A stretch of 64,000 bases of DNA from Virgibacillus halodenitrificans JCM 12304 (GTDB lineage Bacteria > Bacillota > Bacilli > Bacillales > Amphibacillaceae), in assembly GCF_001310895.1 (NCBI RefSeq), contig NZ_BAZS01000024.1, positions 1 to 64,000 on the forward strand. Reading direction: 5' to 3'. Numbering within the stretch: the first letter of the stretch is position 1; each line of letters starts with the position of its first letter. The notes beneath the pieces are model-generated. The model had not been told where the DNA came from. It worked only from the letters and a program-made list of their open reading frames with translations, and searched no databases. Positions 1 to 13,170 of the stretch are shown piece by piece. Both the position numbers and the translations under genes were made by a program.

Positions 1-107
1 ATGCTATTCCGGCAGGAGTCGCCGCCCTCCACTCCAATCAATTCGTACACAGCATATTCTGGGGTATGCAGACGCAATTTTTCTTCCTAGGTATAATAGT
101 AAATAGT

Positions 108-185
108 AGCGAAGGAAAAATACGGAGACTCCTGGGGAAGGTGAGGCATCGGTGAGACCCCGGAATGCGTAGTATTTTTCCGTAG
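108..185 (-). repeat. Extragenic repeat, short copy
   Basis: Read on the minus strand, this segment matches the longer copy at 18194-18338 in the same order: CGGAAAAA, then CCGGGGTCT, then CCAGGAGTCT, then TTTTTCC. The central part is much shorter here. It lies in a non-coding 415-base stretch. Bases 1-100 hold another GC-rich fragment that looks like extragenic repeat DNA (around CAGGAGTCGCCGCC at 18-31) but encode nothing I can recognise. Function unknown. Confidence 0.6.
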
Positions 186-277
186 CGGTGTTATTTAGCT
201 ATTTTATATTAATTGGGAAATAAGTTTTCACTACGTCGCAGTTTCCTCCAACTATGAAATAAAGGGTAATATAAAAG

Positions 278-306
278 AACAATTAGTTGGTAACTATTGT
301 TTTATT
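278..306 (+). terminator. Weak intrinsic terminator
   Basis: An imperfect hairpin (AACAATTAGTT / AACTATTGTT, one bulged base) is followed by a short T-rich tail. It may end transcription of a gene upstream of the window (ileS in related genomes). Confidence 0.35.
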
Positions 307-415
307 CGTTAGGTTAAATGGAGTCTTGTTTAGTCTTTTGTTATAATCTGTTGATAATTTATGAGTTTGCGTTTAAGATAAAAAAGACTTAGCTATTGGA
401 ATCGGGGGAAATAGA

Positions 416-889
416 ATGTATTTATATTATCTTTTTGCATTGATTATCATCGGATTGGATCAATTAACAAAGTGGCTTATAGAACAATCAATGCAGATTG
501 GCGAAAGAATAACAATAATTAATGATTTCTTTTATCTCACATCACATCGTAATAAAGGTGCTGCCTGGGGAATTCTCCAGGGCCAGATGATATTTTTTTA
601 TATCATTACCATTGTGGTGGTTATAGGTGTAGTTGTTTATATGCAAAAATATGCGAAAACAAATAGGTTGCTTGGAGTATCGTTAGCCTTTATTTTAGGT
701 GGTGCAATCGGGAACTTTATAGATAGGTTATTTCGACACGAAGTGGTAGACTTTTTTGATTTTATCATTTTCAATTACGACTTTCCTATTTTTAATGTTG
801 CAGACTCTGCTTTAGTAGTGGGTGTTTTCCTTATCATCATTACTACAGTTTTAGATGAGAGAAAGGAAAGGAAGGAAAATAATAAATGA
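416..889 (+). CDS. lspA: Prolipoprotein signal peptidase (signal peptidase II)
   Basis: LspA is a membrane aspartyl protease that removes the signal peptide of diacylglyceryl-modified prolipoproteins. The 157-residue product has four hydrophobic segments and the two family motifs with the catalytic aspartates: GNFIDR (Asp103) and FNVADSA (Asp130). The length is normal for the family. A GGGGGAAATAG ribosome site precedes the ATG. The gene overlaps rluD by four bases (ATGA), so the two are probably translationally coupled. The same lspA-rluD-pyrR order occurs in B. subtilis. Confidence 0.96.
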   Translation: MYLYYLFALIIIGLDQLTKWLIEQSMQIGERITIINDFFYLTSHRNKGAAWGILQGQMIFFYIITIVVVIGVVVYMQKYAKTNRLLGVSLAFILGGAIGNFIDRLFRHEVVDFFDFIIFNYDFPIFNVADSALVVGVFLIIITTVLDERKERKENNK

Positions 890-1800
890 CGAAGATATTT
901 AATTATAGTGTTACATCAGAGCAGGCTAAAACGAGACTCGACAAGTTATTGTCAGACGTCAATCCAGATACTTCCCGCTCACAAATACAGTTGTGGATTA
1001 ACTTGAATTTAGTAAAAGTTAACAGTGAAGATGTTAAAGCAAATTATAAATGCCAACCTGGTGATGTGATAGAGTGGACGGTTCCACAGACTGAACCATT
1101 AAATATACAAGCAGAAAATATTCCGTTAGATATTGTATATGAGGATACTGACTTATTGGTAGTCAACAAACCAAAAGGAATGGTAGTTCACCCATCAGCA
1201 GGCCATCAATCAGGTACTTTAGTTAATGCTTTATTATATCACTGCAATGATTTATCCGGAATAAATGGTGTAGAACGTCCAGGTATTGTTCATCGTATTG
1301 ATAAGGATACAAGCGGTCTGTTAGTTGTTGCTAAGAACGATATTGCCCATACCCATCTTTCAGATCAAATGGCCGCAAAAACGATAGAGCGTAAGTACGT
1401 AGCAATAGTTCATGGGGAGATTGCTCATGAGACTGGTTTAATTGATGCACCGATTGGTCGTGATCCCAAGGACCGGCAAAAAATGTCGGTAGTCGATAAT
1501 GGAAAACCAGCAGTAACGCATTTTCGTGTTTTGCAGCATTTTCCAGATTATACGTATATTGAGTGTCAGTTGGAAACTGGAAGGACTCACCAGATCCGGG
1601 TACATATGAAATATATTGGTTATCCATTAGTAGGGGATCCTAAGTACGGGCCAAGAAAAACAATGGATATAGGTGGTCAAGCTTTACATGCCAAAAAGCT
1701 TGGATTTACTCACCCTATAACGAAAGATTGGCTGGATTTTGAAGTTGAAGCTCCTGAGCAGTTTAAAGAAGTTTTATCTTATATTGAAAAAATGTATTGA
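886..1800 (+). CDS. rluD: 23S rRNA pseudouridine synthase, RluD/YlyB type
   Basis: This RluA-family enzyme isomerises uridines of 23S rRNA to pseudouridine. It is 304 residues long, with an N-terminal S4 RNA-binding domain (about residues 13-75) followed by the catalytic domain. The signature HRIDKDTSG is present with the catalytic Asp at about residue 139, and GRTHQIRVH follows at about residue 230. It starts inside the lspA stop codon. The exact uridines modified cannot be told from sequence, so the RluD name reflects the family and locus (ylyB of B. subtilis) rather than proven specificity. Confidence 0.92.
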   Translation: MTKIFNYSVTSEQAKTRLDKLLSDVNPDTSRSQIQLWINLNLVKVNSEDVKANYKCQPGDVIEWTVPQTEPLNIQAENIPLDIVYEDTDLLVVNKPKGMVVHPSAGHQSGTLVNALLYHCNDLSGINGVERPGIVHRIDKDTSGLLVVAKNDIAHTHLSDQMAAKTIERKYVAIVHGEIAHETGLIDAPIGRDPKDRQKMSVVDNGKPAVTHFRVLQHFPDYTYIECQLETGRTHQIRVHMKYIGYPLVGDPKYGPRKTMDIGGQALHAKKLGFTHPITKDWLDFEVEAPEQFKEVLSYIEKMY

Positions 1801-1827
1801 CAGAGAGAGAGCAATTTGAAATAATAT
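1797..1827 (+). promoter_or_regulatory. Likely sigma-A promoter of the pyr operon
   Basis: A perfect TTGACA at 1797-1802 overlaps the rluD stop codon. It is followed by AATAAT after 17 bases or TAATAT after 19 bases. The position, just upstream of the first PyrR attenuator, is as expected for the operon promoter. Confidence 0.6.
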
Positions 1828-1841
1828 AGCAAATGGATGAA

Positions 1842-2506
<665 letters not shown>

Positions 2507-2519
2507 AACTAAATTATGA

Positions 2520-2618
2520 AACCTTTAACTAGATCCAGAGAGGTCTATAAGGTTGCCCTGAAAATACGTATGCTCAATACGTATACCTCTTTGCAGCCTT
2601 TTGCAAGGAGGTTTTTTT
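2520..2618 (+). promoter_or_regulatory. PyrR-binding leader and attenuator before pyrB
   Basis: The helix AACCTT (2520-2525) / AAGGTT (2549-2554), with TAGA/TCTA inside, presents the consensus PyrR loop TCCAGAGAGG. The terminator hairpin ACCTCTTTGCA / TGCAAGGAGGT (about 2585-2612) is followed by seven T's. The 3' arm of this terminator contains a perfect AAGGAGG sequence (2605-2611) that serves the small ORF at 2619. Confidence 0.88.
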
Positions 2619-2690
2619 ATGGAAAAAAAGAAGGCACTTGAAATTTGTAAGAAAAATCTATTCGTTGATGATAAAGGAGAGGAATTATGA
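2619..2690 (+). CDS. Candidate 23-residue leader peptide overlapping pyrB
   Basis: An ATG sits seven bases after the AAGGAGG of the attenuator terminator and opens a 23-codon, lysine-rich ORF. Its TGA stop overlaps the pyrB ATG as ATGA. When the terminator forms, the ribosome site is buried in its stem and transcription stops; in the readthrough transcript the site is free. The arrangement suggests translational coupling to pyrB. No family is recognised and the peptide itself may have no function. It could also be a chance ORF, since pyrB has its own GGAGAGG site. Confidence 0.4.
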   Translation: MEKKKALEICKKNLFVDDKGEEL

Positions 2691-3613
2691 GACATTTTAT
2701 TTCAGTAAACCAATTGAGTGTGAAAGAAATTCATTCCCTTTTAGATACTGCCGAATCACTGCGAAACGAAAATAAAAAAGTCAACGACCAAATCTTTGCT
2801 GCAAATTTATTTTTCGAACCAAGTACAAGAACAAAAATGAGTTTTATTGTTGCACAGAGAAAGCTTGGATTGGAAGTGTTAGATCTGCACGAGGATATTT
2901 CCAGCACGAGAAAAGGTGAAACACTATATGATACTGCGAAGACGTTCGAATCGATAGGAGCTAATTTACTTATTGTTCGACACCATGCTGATACATGGTT
3001 TGAGGACCTGCAAGATCAAATTTCGATACCAATTATTAATGGAGGCGCTGGAAAGGCGGAACACCCTACCCAATGTTTATTAGACCTTTTAACTTTATAT
3101 CAAGAGTTTGGTAGATTAAGAGGATTAAATGTAGTTATTGTAGGAGATATTAAGCACAGTAGGGTTGCTCGTTCCAACGCTAATGCTCTTAAAAGGCTTG
3201 GGGCAAAGGTTAGCCTTTGTGCAGCTCCTGGTTTTGAAGATCATAGCTTAGACTTTCCTTATATAACGATAGATGAAGCTACTAAGAAATGCGATGCTTT
3301 GATGCTTTTGCGTATTCAACATGAGCGGCACACAACCAACTCATTTATTGATGATTACCTGAAAAATTATGGGCTGACAAAGGAAAGAGAAAAAAGAATG
3401 CAGAAGCATGCAATTATTTTACATCCTGCCCCAATAAATCGTGGAGTGGAAATAGACTCTGACTTGGTAGAATGTGAGCGATCCAGAATTTTTAAGCAAA
3501 TGAATAATGGAGTGTTTATAAGGATGGCAATAATGATTGAATTATTACAAGAATGGGGGTTATTAAATGAAAATATTATTGAAAAACGCGAGAAGACTGT
3601 CGTCAGTGTATGA
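2687..3613 (+). CDS. pyrB: Aspartate carbamoyltransferase catalytic chain
   Basis: PyrB condenses carbamoyl phosphate with aspartate, the first committed step of UMP synthesis. The 308-residue protein carries the carbamoyl-phosphate loop FEPSTRTKMSF (about residues 45-55), the HPTQ motif and the C-terminal HPAPINRG motif. AGGAGAGG precedes the ATG. Its 3' end overlaps pyrC by 47 bases. No regulatory chain gene (pyrI) is present, in line with the unregulated Bacillus enzyme. Confidence 0.97.
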   Translation: MRHFISVNQLSVKEIHSLLDTAESLRNENKKVNDQIFAANLFFEPSTRTKMSFIVAQRKLGLEVLDLHEDISSTRKGETLYDTAKTFESIGANLLIVRHHADTWFEDLQDQISIPIINGGAGKAEHPTQCLLDLLTLYQEFGRLRGLNVVIVGDIKHSRVARSNANALKRLGAKVSLCAAPGFEDHSLDFPYITIDEATKKCDALMLLRIQHERHTTNSFIDDYLKNYGLTKEREKRMQKHAIILHPAPINRGVEIDSDLVECERSRIFKQMNNGVFIRMAIMIELLQEWGLLNENIIEKREKTVVSV

Positions 3614-4850
3614 ATTAGAACCATGTGAAATTTTAATTGAAGGAAATCGTATTAAACAAATAAAATCAGCTATCCGTGAAAACGCAGATCGCAACATAGA
3701 TTGTAATGGAAATGTTGTCTTACCAGGGTTTATTGATGTGCATATACATTTGCGCGAGCCCGGCGGGGAACACAAGGAAACAATTAAAACGGGAACGCTG
3801 GCGGCTGCGAAAGGTGGTTTTACAACTGTATGTGCCATGCCGAATACGAATCCGGTTCCTGATCGAAAAGAAACTTTGGAAAAATTGGTCGAAAAAATTA
3901 AAAAAGAGGCAAAGGTTCGTGTGTTGCCATATGCAGCAATCACAAAAGATTTAAAAGGTGAAGAATTAACAAATATTGATGAATTAGTCATGGCAGGGGC
4001 TTTTGCCTTTACAGATGATGGCGTGGGCATACAAACTGCTGATTTTATGTTAAAAGCTATGAAGCAGGCAGCCGCTTCTGGAAAAGCTATTGTTGCTCAT
4101 TGCGAAGATAACTCTATTGTCTATGGTGGTGTTGTGCATGATGGGGATGTAAGTAATAGACTAAATCTTCCAGGATTACCTGCACTAAGTGAGTCAGTAC
4201 AAATTGCCAGGGATGTGTTATTGGCTGAAGCTGCCGGATGTCATTATCATGTCTGTCATGTAAGCTCCAAAGAATCCGTTAGAGTAATTAGAGATGCAAA
4301 AAGGGCTGGCATCCACGTAACAGCTGAGGTTACCCCTCATCATTTATTATTAAATGAAAACAATATTAAAGATCAAGATTCAAATTATAAAATGAATCCT
4401 CCATTACGCGCCAAGGAAGATCAGGAAGCATTATTAGAGGGACTGTTAGATGGTACGATTGATTTTATCGCAACAGATCATGCTCCACATGCAGAGGAAG
4501 AAAAATCACAAGGGTTTTTGAATGCTCCTTTTGGCATTGTAGGTCTGGAAACAGCATTTTCTCTACTTTATACATATTTGGTTAAAACAGAAAAAATTAA
4601 GCTGCACCAGCTAGTTGATTGGTTAACCAAAAAACCTGCAGAAGTTTTCCAATTGCCATATGGAAAATTAGATGAGAACACGATTGCAGATATTACGATT
4701 GTTAACTTGGAAAAAGAGTTAAAAATAAATAAGGAAACATTTCAATCCAAGGGGAGAAATACACCTTTTCAAGATTGGATAGTATCAGGTATACCTGTAA
4801 TGACAATAGTTGATGGGGAAATAGTTTTCGAGGGGGATATGAATGGATAA
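3567..4850 (+). CDS. pyrC: Dihydroorotase
   Basis: PyrC cyclises N-carbamoyl-aspartate to dihydroorotate. The 427-residue product is a class I amidohydrolase with the metal-binding HIHLREPGG near residue 60, the HCEDNS and HVSSKES segments, and ATDHAPH near the catalytic Asp. The start inside pyrB follows a GGGGG ribosome site, and the N-terminus (MKILLKNAR) aligns with B. subtilis PyrC, so the long overlap appears real. It overlaps pyrAA by eight bases. Confidence 0.97.
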   Translation: MKILLKNARRLSSVYELEPCEILIEGNRIKQIKSAIRENADRNIDCNGNVVLPGFIDVHIHLREPGGEHKETIKTGTLAAAKGGFTTVCAMPNTNPVPDRKETLEKLVEKIKKEAKVRVLPYAAITKDLKGEELTNIDELVMAGAFAFTDDGVGIQTADFMLKAMKQAAASGKAIVAHCEDNSIVYGGVVHDGDVSNRLNLPGLPALSESVQIARDVLLAEAAGCHYHVCHVSSKESVRVIRDAKRAGIHVTAEVTPHHLLLNENNIKDQDSNYKMNPPLRAKEDQEALLEGLLDGTIDFIATDHAPHAEEEKSQGFLNAPFGIVGLETAFSLLYTYLVKTEKIKLHQLVDWLTKKPAEVFQLPYGKLDENTIADITIVNLEKELKINKETFQSKGRNTPFQDWIVSGIPVMTIVDGEIVFEGDMNG

Positions 4851-5940
4851 TAGACAGCTTATATTAGAGGACGGTACTGTATTTACAGGAGAAAGTATTG
4901 GCAGTGACACTTCTGCATTTGGAGAAATTGTATTTAACACAGGCATGACCGGCTATCAGGAAGTTATTTCTGACCCCTCCTATTGTGGACAAATTGTTAT
5001 GATGACATATCCCCAAATAGGAAATTATGGCATTAACCGTGAAGATTTTGAGACGGTGACCCCTTTTATAAGAGGTTTTGTTGCGAAGGAAGTCTGTGAG
5101 CACCCGTCAAACTTCCGAAGTGAAGAAACATTAGACAGTTATTTAAAAGCAAATAATATTCCCGGAATAACAGGGATTGACACAAGGAAACTGACTAGAA
5201 TCATTCGGCAGCATGGGACAATGAAAGCAACAATTGTTCCAATAGATCAACCGGTTGAAGAAGTAAAAGAAACTATGCACGTAACAAATTTACCTGCAGA
5301 TCAGGTGAAGCAGACTTCTACAGTAACACCATACGTGGTGCCAGGCAGAGGAAAGCGGATTGTAGTTGTAGATTTTGGAATGAAGCATGGTATTTTACGA
5401 GAGCTGACAGAACGGCAATGCCATGTAACGGTTGTGCCATATAATTACAGTTCTGAACAAATTTTACGCTTAAAGCCAGATGGCATTGTCCTAACAAATG
5501 GGCCTGGAAATCCAAAAGACGTTCCAGAAGCTATACATATGATAAAGAATATTATTGATAAACTTCCTATTTTTGGTATTTGCTTAGGGCACCAGCTATT
5601 AGCCTTAGCATGTGGAGCTGACACAGAAAAGATGAAATTTGGACATCGAGGTGGTAACCATCCAGTGAAGGATCTGGAAACAGAAAAAACGTATATCACC
5701 TCTCAAAACCATAGCTATGCTGTAAAGAAAGCTTCTCTTAATAATACTGAATTGTTATTAACTCATGTTGCACTTAATGATAATACAGTAGAAGGTATAA
5801 AACATCGGGTTTATCCTGCGTTTTCCGTTCAGTTCCATCCGGAAAGCTCCCCTGGTCCCGAAGATACCAGTCATTTCTTTGATTCATTTATTAGCAAGTT
5901 AATTGTAGACCAACCGAAGGAGGAGAAGATATATGCCTAA
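4843..5940 (+). CDS. pyrAA: Carbamoyl-phosphate synthase, small (glutaminase) subunit
   Basis: This subunit hydrolyses glutamine and channels ammonia to the large subunit PyrAB. It has 365 residues: an N-terminal CarA-specific domain and a C-terminal class I amidotransferase domain with nucleophile Cys247 in GICLGHQ and the His/Glu of FHPES. GAGGGGG precedes the ATG, which lies within the end of pyrC. Because it sits in the pyr operon it is the pyrimidine-specific copy (PyrAA), as opposed to an arginine-specific CarA. Confidence 0.96.
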   Translation: MDNRQLILEDGTVFTGESIGSDTSAFGEIVFNTGMTGYQEVISDPSYCGQIVMMTYPQIGNYGINREDFETVTPFIRGFVAKEVCEHPSNFRSEETLDSYLKANNIPGITGIDTRKLTRIIRQHGTMKATIVPIDQPVEEVKETMHVTNLPADQVKQTSTVTPYVVPGRGKRIVVVDFGMKHGILRELTERQCHVTVVPYNYSSEQILRLKPDGIVLTNGPGNPKDVPEAIHMIKNIIDKLPIFGICLGHQLLALACGADTEKMKFGHRGGNHPVKDLETEKTYITSQNHSYAVKKASLNNTELLLTHVALNDNTVEGIKHRVYPAFSVQFHPESSPGPEDTSHFFDSFISKLIVDQPKEEKIYA

Positions 5941-8900
5941 AAATACAAAAATAAAAAAAATCCTCGTTATTGGGTCAGGGCCCATCGTCATCGGGCAGGC
6001 CGCAGAATTTGATTACTCTGGTACGCAAGCATGTCAAGCGCTAAAAGAAGAAGGTTATACAGTTATCTTGGCCAATTCAAATCCAGCTACAATTATGACG
6101 GACCATACGGTAGCTGATAAAGTATATATGGAACCATTAACTGTTGAATTTCTTACGAAGATTATCAGGGTAGAAAAGCCGGATGCTCTTCTTCCTACAC
6201 TTGGGGGACAAACTGGTTTAAATTTGGCAGTGGCATTAGATGAATCTGGAATATTAGAAGAATATCATGTGAATTTATTAGGTAGTTCTTTAGAAGCAAT
6301 CCAACAGGCGGAAGATCGTGATAAATTTAGAAAACTAATGAAGGAGCTAAATGAGCCTGTCCCTGATAGTCAAATTGTTCATACAGTAGAAGAAGCTTGT
6401 GAATTTGCTGCACAAATAGGTTTTCCATTAATTGTCCGACCTGCTTATACTCTTGGGGGAACAGGGGGAGGTATGTGTGCAGACCTTTCAGAATTAAAGG
6501 CAATTACAAGAAATGGATTGTCACTATCTCCAGTAAACCAATGTTTAATTGAGAAGAATATCGCTGGCTTTAAAGAAATTGAATATGAAGTAATGAGAGA
6601 TCAAAAAGATCAAGCAATTGTTGTTTGCAATATGGAAAATGTAGACCCTGTTGGTATACATACAGGAGATTCGATCGTGGTTGCTCCTTCGCAAACGTTA
6701 AGTGACCGAGAAAACCAATTATTAAGAAACGCATCTTTGAGAATAATTAGGGCATTGAAAATTGAAGGTGGCTGTAATGTACAATTAGCTATTGATCCTC
6801 ATAGTTTTCAATATTATATTATTGAAGTTAATCCAAGGGTAAGCCGATCATCTGCGCTCGCTTCTAAAGCAACCGGTTATCCAATTGCGAAAATGGCCGC
6901 CAAGATAGCTGTTGGTCTGAGCTTGGATGAAATCATTAACCCAATAACAGGGAAAACCTACGCCTGTTATGAACCTGCTCTTGACTATGTAGTTTCAAAA
7001 CTTCCGCGCTTTCCATTTGATAAATTCATTACAGGTGATCGTTATCTCGGTACCCAAATGAAAGCAACAGGAGAAGTTATGTCGATTGGGCGTAATTTTG
7101 AAGAATCATTGTTAAAAGGGGTACGTTCATTGGATATTGGCACGGAATCACTTTATATGGAACATATTGCAAAACTATCCAAACAGAAAATCATTGAACG
7201 TCTAATTAAAGCAGATGATGAAAGAATCTTTGTAATCGCTGAGGCCTTTAGAAGAGAGATGACTATTGATGAGCTCTTCCACTATACAAAAATAGATCGA
7301 TACTTCCTTAATAAGATACAAAAATTAGTACAGATGGAAATGGAATTACGTGAAAATCTGTATGAGTACAATATTTTAAAGTCAACCAAAGAACGAGGAT
7401 TTTCAGATGAACATATTGCAGGGTTATGGAATAGGGATATTGATGAAATTTACCAATTCAGAAAAGAAAACAATTTAATACCAATTTATAAAATGGTTGA
7501 TACATGTGCTGCTGAGTTCGAATCTGTTACTCCATATTTTTACAGTACCTATGAGGATGAAAATGAATCAATAATCACTGAAAGAAAGAAAGTGTTAGTA
7601 TTAGGTTCTGGTCCGATTCGCATCGGACAAGGAATTGAGTTTGATTATGCTACAGTTCATTCTGTATTAGCCATTAAAGAAATGGGTTATGAAGCAATTA
7701 TTATGAATAACAACCCGGAAACAGTATCTACTGATTTTAGCATATCAGATAAACTATATTTTGAACCATTAACATTAGAAGATGTTATGCATGTGATTGA
7801 TTTGGAGAAACCTGAAGGAGTCATTGTACAGTTTGGTGGTCAGACCGCCATCAACCTTGCAGCTGGGCTTGAACGGAGAGGGGTAAAAATCTTAGGTACA
7901 AGTTTAGAAGCAATTGATCAGGCTGAAGATCGTGATAAATTTGAAATATTATTGGAAGAGCTTAATCTGTTAAGACCCAAAGGGAAGTCTGTACTCGCTC
8001 TTACAGAAGCAACATCAGTCGCAAACCATATTGGTTATCCAGTACTAGTAAGGCCATCATATGTAATAGGTGGCAGCAGAATGGAAATTGTCTATAATGA
8101 TGAAGAATTGCAAGCATACCTACTAAAAACAAACAGCATTACAAACGAGCATCCTATTCTGATTGATAAATATATTACTGGTATTGAAGTAGAGGTTGAT
8201 GCAATAAGTGACGGAGAAACAATTATCGTGCCAGGAATAATGGAGCATATTGAACGTGCAGGTGTGCATTCCGGTGACTCCATTGCAGTATATCCTCCTC
8301 AACGTTTAAGTGAGCAAATAAAACAAAAATGTCTGGATGCTACCATAAAGCTAGCTAAAGCATTAAAAGTAAAAGGACTAATCAATATACAGTTTATCAT
8401 ACGTGATGAAGAGGTTTATGTATTGGAAGTAAATCCACGTGCAAGCCGTACCATTCCTTTCCTTAGTAAGATAACAGGAGTAACTATGGCGAAGATAGCT
8501 TCCAAGTGTATTTTGGGTGAAAAGCTGACAGACTTAGGGTTTCGTACAGGAATCCTACCAGAAGATGATCAAGTATCAGTCAAGATTCCAGTCTTTTCTT
8601 TTGAAAAATTACGTAGTGTAGATACTACGCTTGGACCAGAGATGAAATCTACCGGGGAAGCGATTGGTTACGACAAAACACTAGAAAAAGCGTTATATAA
8701 AGGCTTGATTGCTGCTGGACTGCGTGTACCACATGAAGGAGCAGTGTTGCTTACAGTAGCGGATAAGGATAAAGAGGAAGTTCGTTTTATAGCGGAGCGA
8801 TTTCATCAACTCGGCTTTCATTTGTATGCAACAGAGGGGACTGGTGCATTTTTACAGAGATTTGGAATTCCAGTAACCAAGGTAGGTAAGATTGGGGCTG

Positions 8901-9129
8901 ACGAACCAAACGTCTTATCAATTATTGAAAATGGACTTGTGCAGTTTGTTGTTAACACATTAACATCTGGCACGCGACCACGCTCAGATGGATTTCGAAT
9001 CAGAAGGGAAGCAGTTGAGCATGGCATTGCTTGCTTGACCAACCTGGATACTGCAAATGCCATTGTTAATGTTATAGATTCTACTTCATTTAGTGCCAAG
9101 CCTATTGTGAATAAAGAGGTTGAAATTGT

Positions 9130-9133
<4 letters not shown>
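5933..9133 (+). CDS. pyrAB: Carbamoyl-phosphate synthase, large subunit
   Basis: PyrAB makes carbamoyl phosphate from bicarbonate, ammonia and two ATP. The 1066-residue protein has the usual internal duplication: two ATP-grasp halves opening with [20 protein letters not shown] and [19 protein letters not shown], and a C-terminal MGS-like allosteric domain (about 930-1066) that binds effectors in known homologues. AAGGAGGAG precedes the start. It overlaps pyrAA by eight and pyrK by four bases. Length is normal and no disruption is seen. Confidence 0.97.
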
Positions 9134-11489
<2,356 letters not shown>

Positions 11490-11503
<14 letters not shown>

Positions 11504-12104
11504 AGAATTGGCAAGAGAGTTAGTTAAAATTAAAGCAGTTCAAATAAATCCAAATAAGTTTTTTACATGGACTTCCGGAATCAAGTCACCGATATACTGT
11601 GACAACAGAATGACAATGTCTTATCCAAAGGTACGGAAAAAAATAGTTAGTGCTTTTAAACAATTTATCGAAAATATGGAAGAACAGCCAGAGGTTATAG
11701 CGGGATGTGCCACTGCAGGTATCCCACATGCTGCGTGGCTTGCTGAAGCCCTAGACTTGCCTATGGTCTATGTCCGAGGTAAAGCTAAAGGGCATGGGAA
11801 GGGAAACCAGATAGAAGGGGATCTAAGAGAAGGTCAGCGCGTAATAGTGATTGAAGACTTAATCTCTACAGGAGGATCTTCAATTGAAGCCGCAAAATCA
11901 TTGGAAAAATCGGGTGCAGAAGTACTTGGAGTATTAGCTATTTTTACTTACGGTTTAGCTATAGCCTCAGAAAACTTTAAAAAAGAAAAAATATACTTAC
12001 ATACTATTACCAACTTTGATTCTCTAGTGGATCTACTTGTAGAAGACGGGGAACTCCCACCCGAAAAAAAGGCGGGGTTGCTGGAGTGGCGTAATCAATT
12101 ATAA
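11490..12104 (+). CDS. pyrE: Orotate phosphoribosyltransferase
   Basis: PyrE joins orotate and PRPP to form OMP. The product of 204 residues has the PRPP loop VIVIEDLISTGGSS at about residues 112-125 and the flexible-loop KAKGHGKG segment. An in-frame TTG exists at 11484, but the ATG at 11490 lies seven bases after AAAGGAG and is preferred. It is the last pyr gene. I see no clear intrinsic terminator in the 145 bases after it, which appear to hold nothing else. Confidence 0.95.
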
Positions 12105-12249
12105 AGCTACTAAACACTTTGCTTTTCTTAATTATTCTAAATCTGATTGTAGAGAAGAATTATTCTCAGACCAAGTTAACTATCGTGCAACCTATATCGC
12201 CTTCCTTTATAATGGGGATAATAACTATACTTGATCAGAGGTTATAGAA

Positions 12250-13110
12250 ATGAGAATAGAAGATTATATGCTACTACTGAAATTAAATGAGATTGGGACG
12301 ATCAGAGGAACAGCTAAGGCAATCCTTATATCCCAACCTGCAGTTACTCAAAGGCTCAAATATATGGAAGAATACTTTGGGCAAACCATTTTCATTCGTA
12401 CTTCTAAACGTTTAGTCCCTACCCCTAGTGGTGAGATGATATTGGAGCATGCAGCAACTGTAATCGAAAAGGAACAAACAATTAAAAACAAAATTGCCCA
12501 ATCCAGCAAAGAGGTTCAAGGAACGTTATCCATTGCTTGTTCGTCATTAATTAGTCAACGTTTTTTACCATCAATACTTGGAGACTTCACAACACAGTAT
12601 CCTAAAGTTGCGATTGATCTGGTAACTGGAATCAGCGAAAATATTAAACGTCATCATAAAAGTTATCATATTTGTATCATCAGAGGAGAGAAACTAAAAG
12701 AAAGTACCTGTATACATTTATTTGATGATCCTCTTTATATCTTTGATACAGAACCCTTCCCAGTCAATACTTTAAAAGAAAGACCGTTGATCTCTTTTAA
12801 AAGTGATGACAGTATGAATGAATTGGTAGATCATTGGCTGTACCATCATCAGGGAGATATTAAACCAGTAAAAACAATTACCGTCGATCAGATTGAAACA
12901 TGTAAGCAATTAATGAAGCAGGGGCTTGGGATGGCGGTTTTACCGGAAAGTGTTTCTGATTCTATGAAAGAGGAATATCATTTTGTTCCTCTTCACCTGG
13001 AAGGTATTCCTGTGACCAGAGACACATGGATTTGTTATCAGGAAGGGGTAAAGCAACTCCCACAGGTGAACCACTTTATTAATTCAATAACAAGTCAATC
13101 ATTTCTTTAG
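12250..13110 (+). CDS. LysR-family transcriptional regulator
   Basis: The 286-residue protein has an N-terminal winged helix-turn-helix (about 1-60, with the typical SQPAVTQRLKYME recognition helix) and a substrate-binding-like effector domain (about 88-285). The effector is unknown. It is followed 60 bases downstream, on the same strand, by an ohr gene, which is a candidate target. In B. subtilis this position after pyrE is taken by sulfate-assimilation genes, so the pair is a local difference. The specific subfamily is not recognised. Confidence 0.85.
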   Translation: MRIEDYMLLLKLNEIGTIRGTAKAILISQPAVTQRLKYMEEYFGQTIFIRTSKRLVPTPSGEMILEHAATVIEKEQTIKNKIAQSSKEVQGTLSIACSSLISQRFLPSILGDFTTQYPKVAIDLVTGISENIKRHHKSYHICIIRGEKLKESTCIHLFDDPLYIFDTEPFPVNTLKERPLISFKSDDSMNELVDHWLYHHQGDIKPVKTITVDQIETCKQLMKQGLGMAVLPESVSDSMKEEYHFVPLHLEGIPVTRDTWICYQEGVKQLPQVNHFINSITSQSFL

Positions 13111-13170
13111 ATGTTTATTTTCTTCTTTAAAAAGGAATACCTATTTATGTAGTTAAAAGGAGGAATAAAA

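Noticed and set aside
3567-3613. Suspected wrong pyrC start because of the 47-base overlap with pyrB
   Set aside because: The N-terminus from 3567 aligns with known PyrC and has a good ribosome site, and the pyrB C-terminus is of normal length.
12105-12249. Terminator after pyrE
   Set aside because: The AT-rich segments look like inverted repeats at first sight but do not pair well, and no T-run follows.
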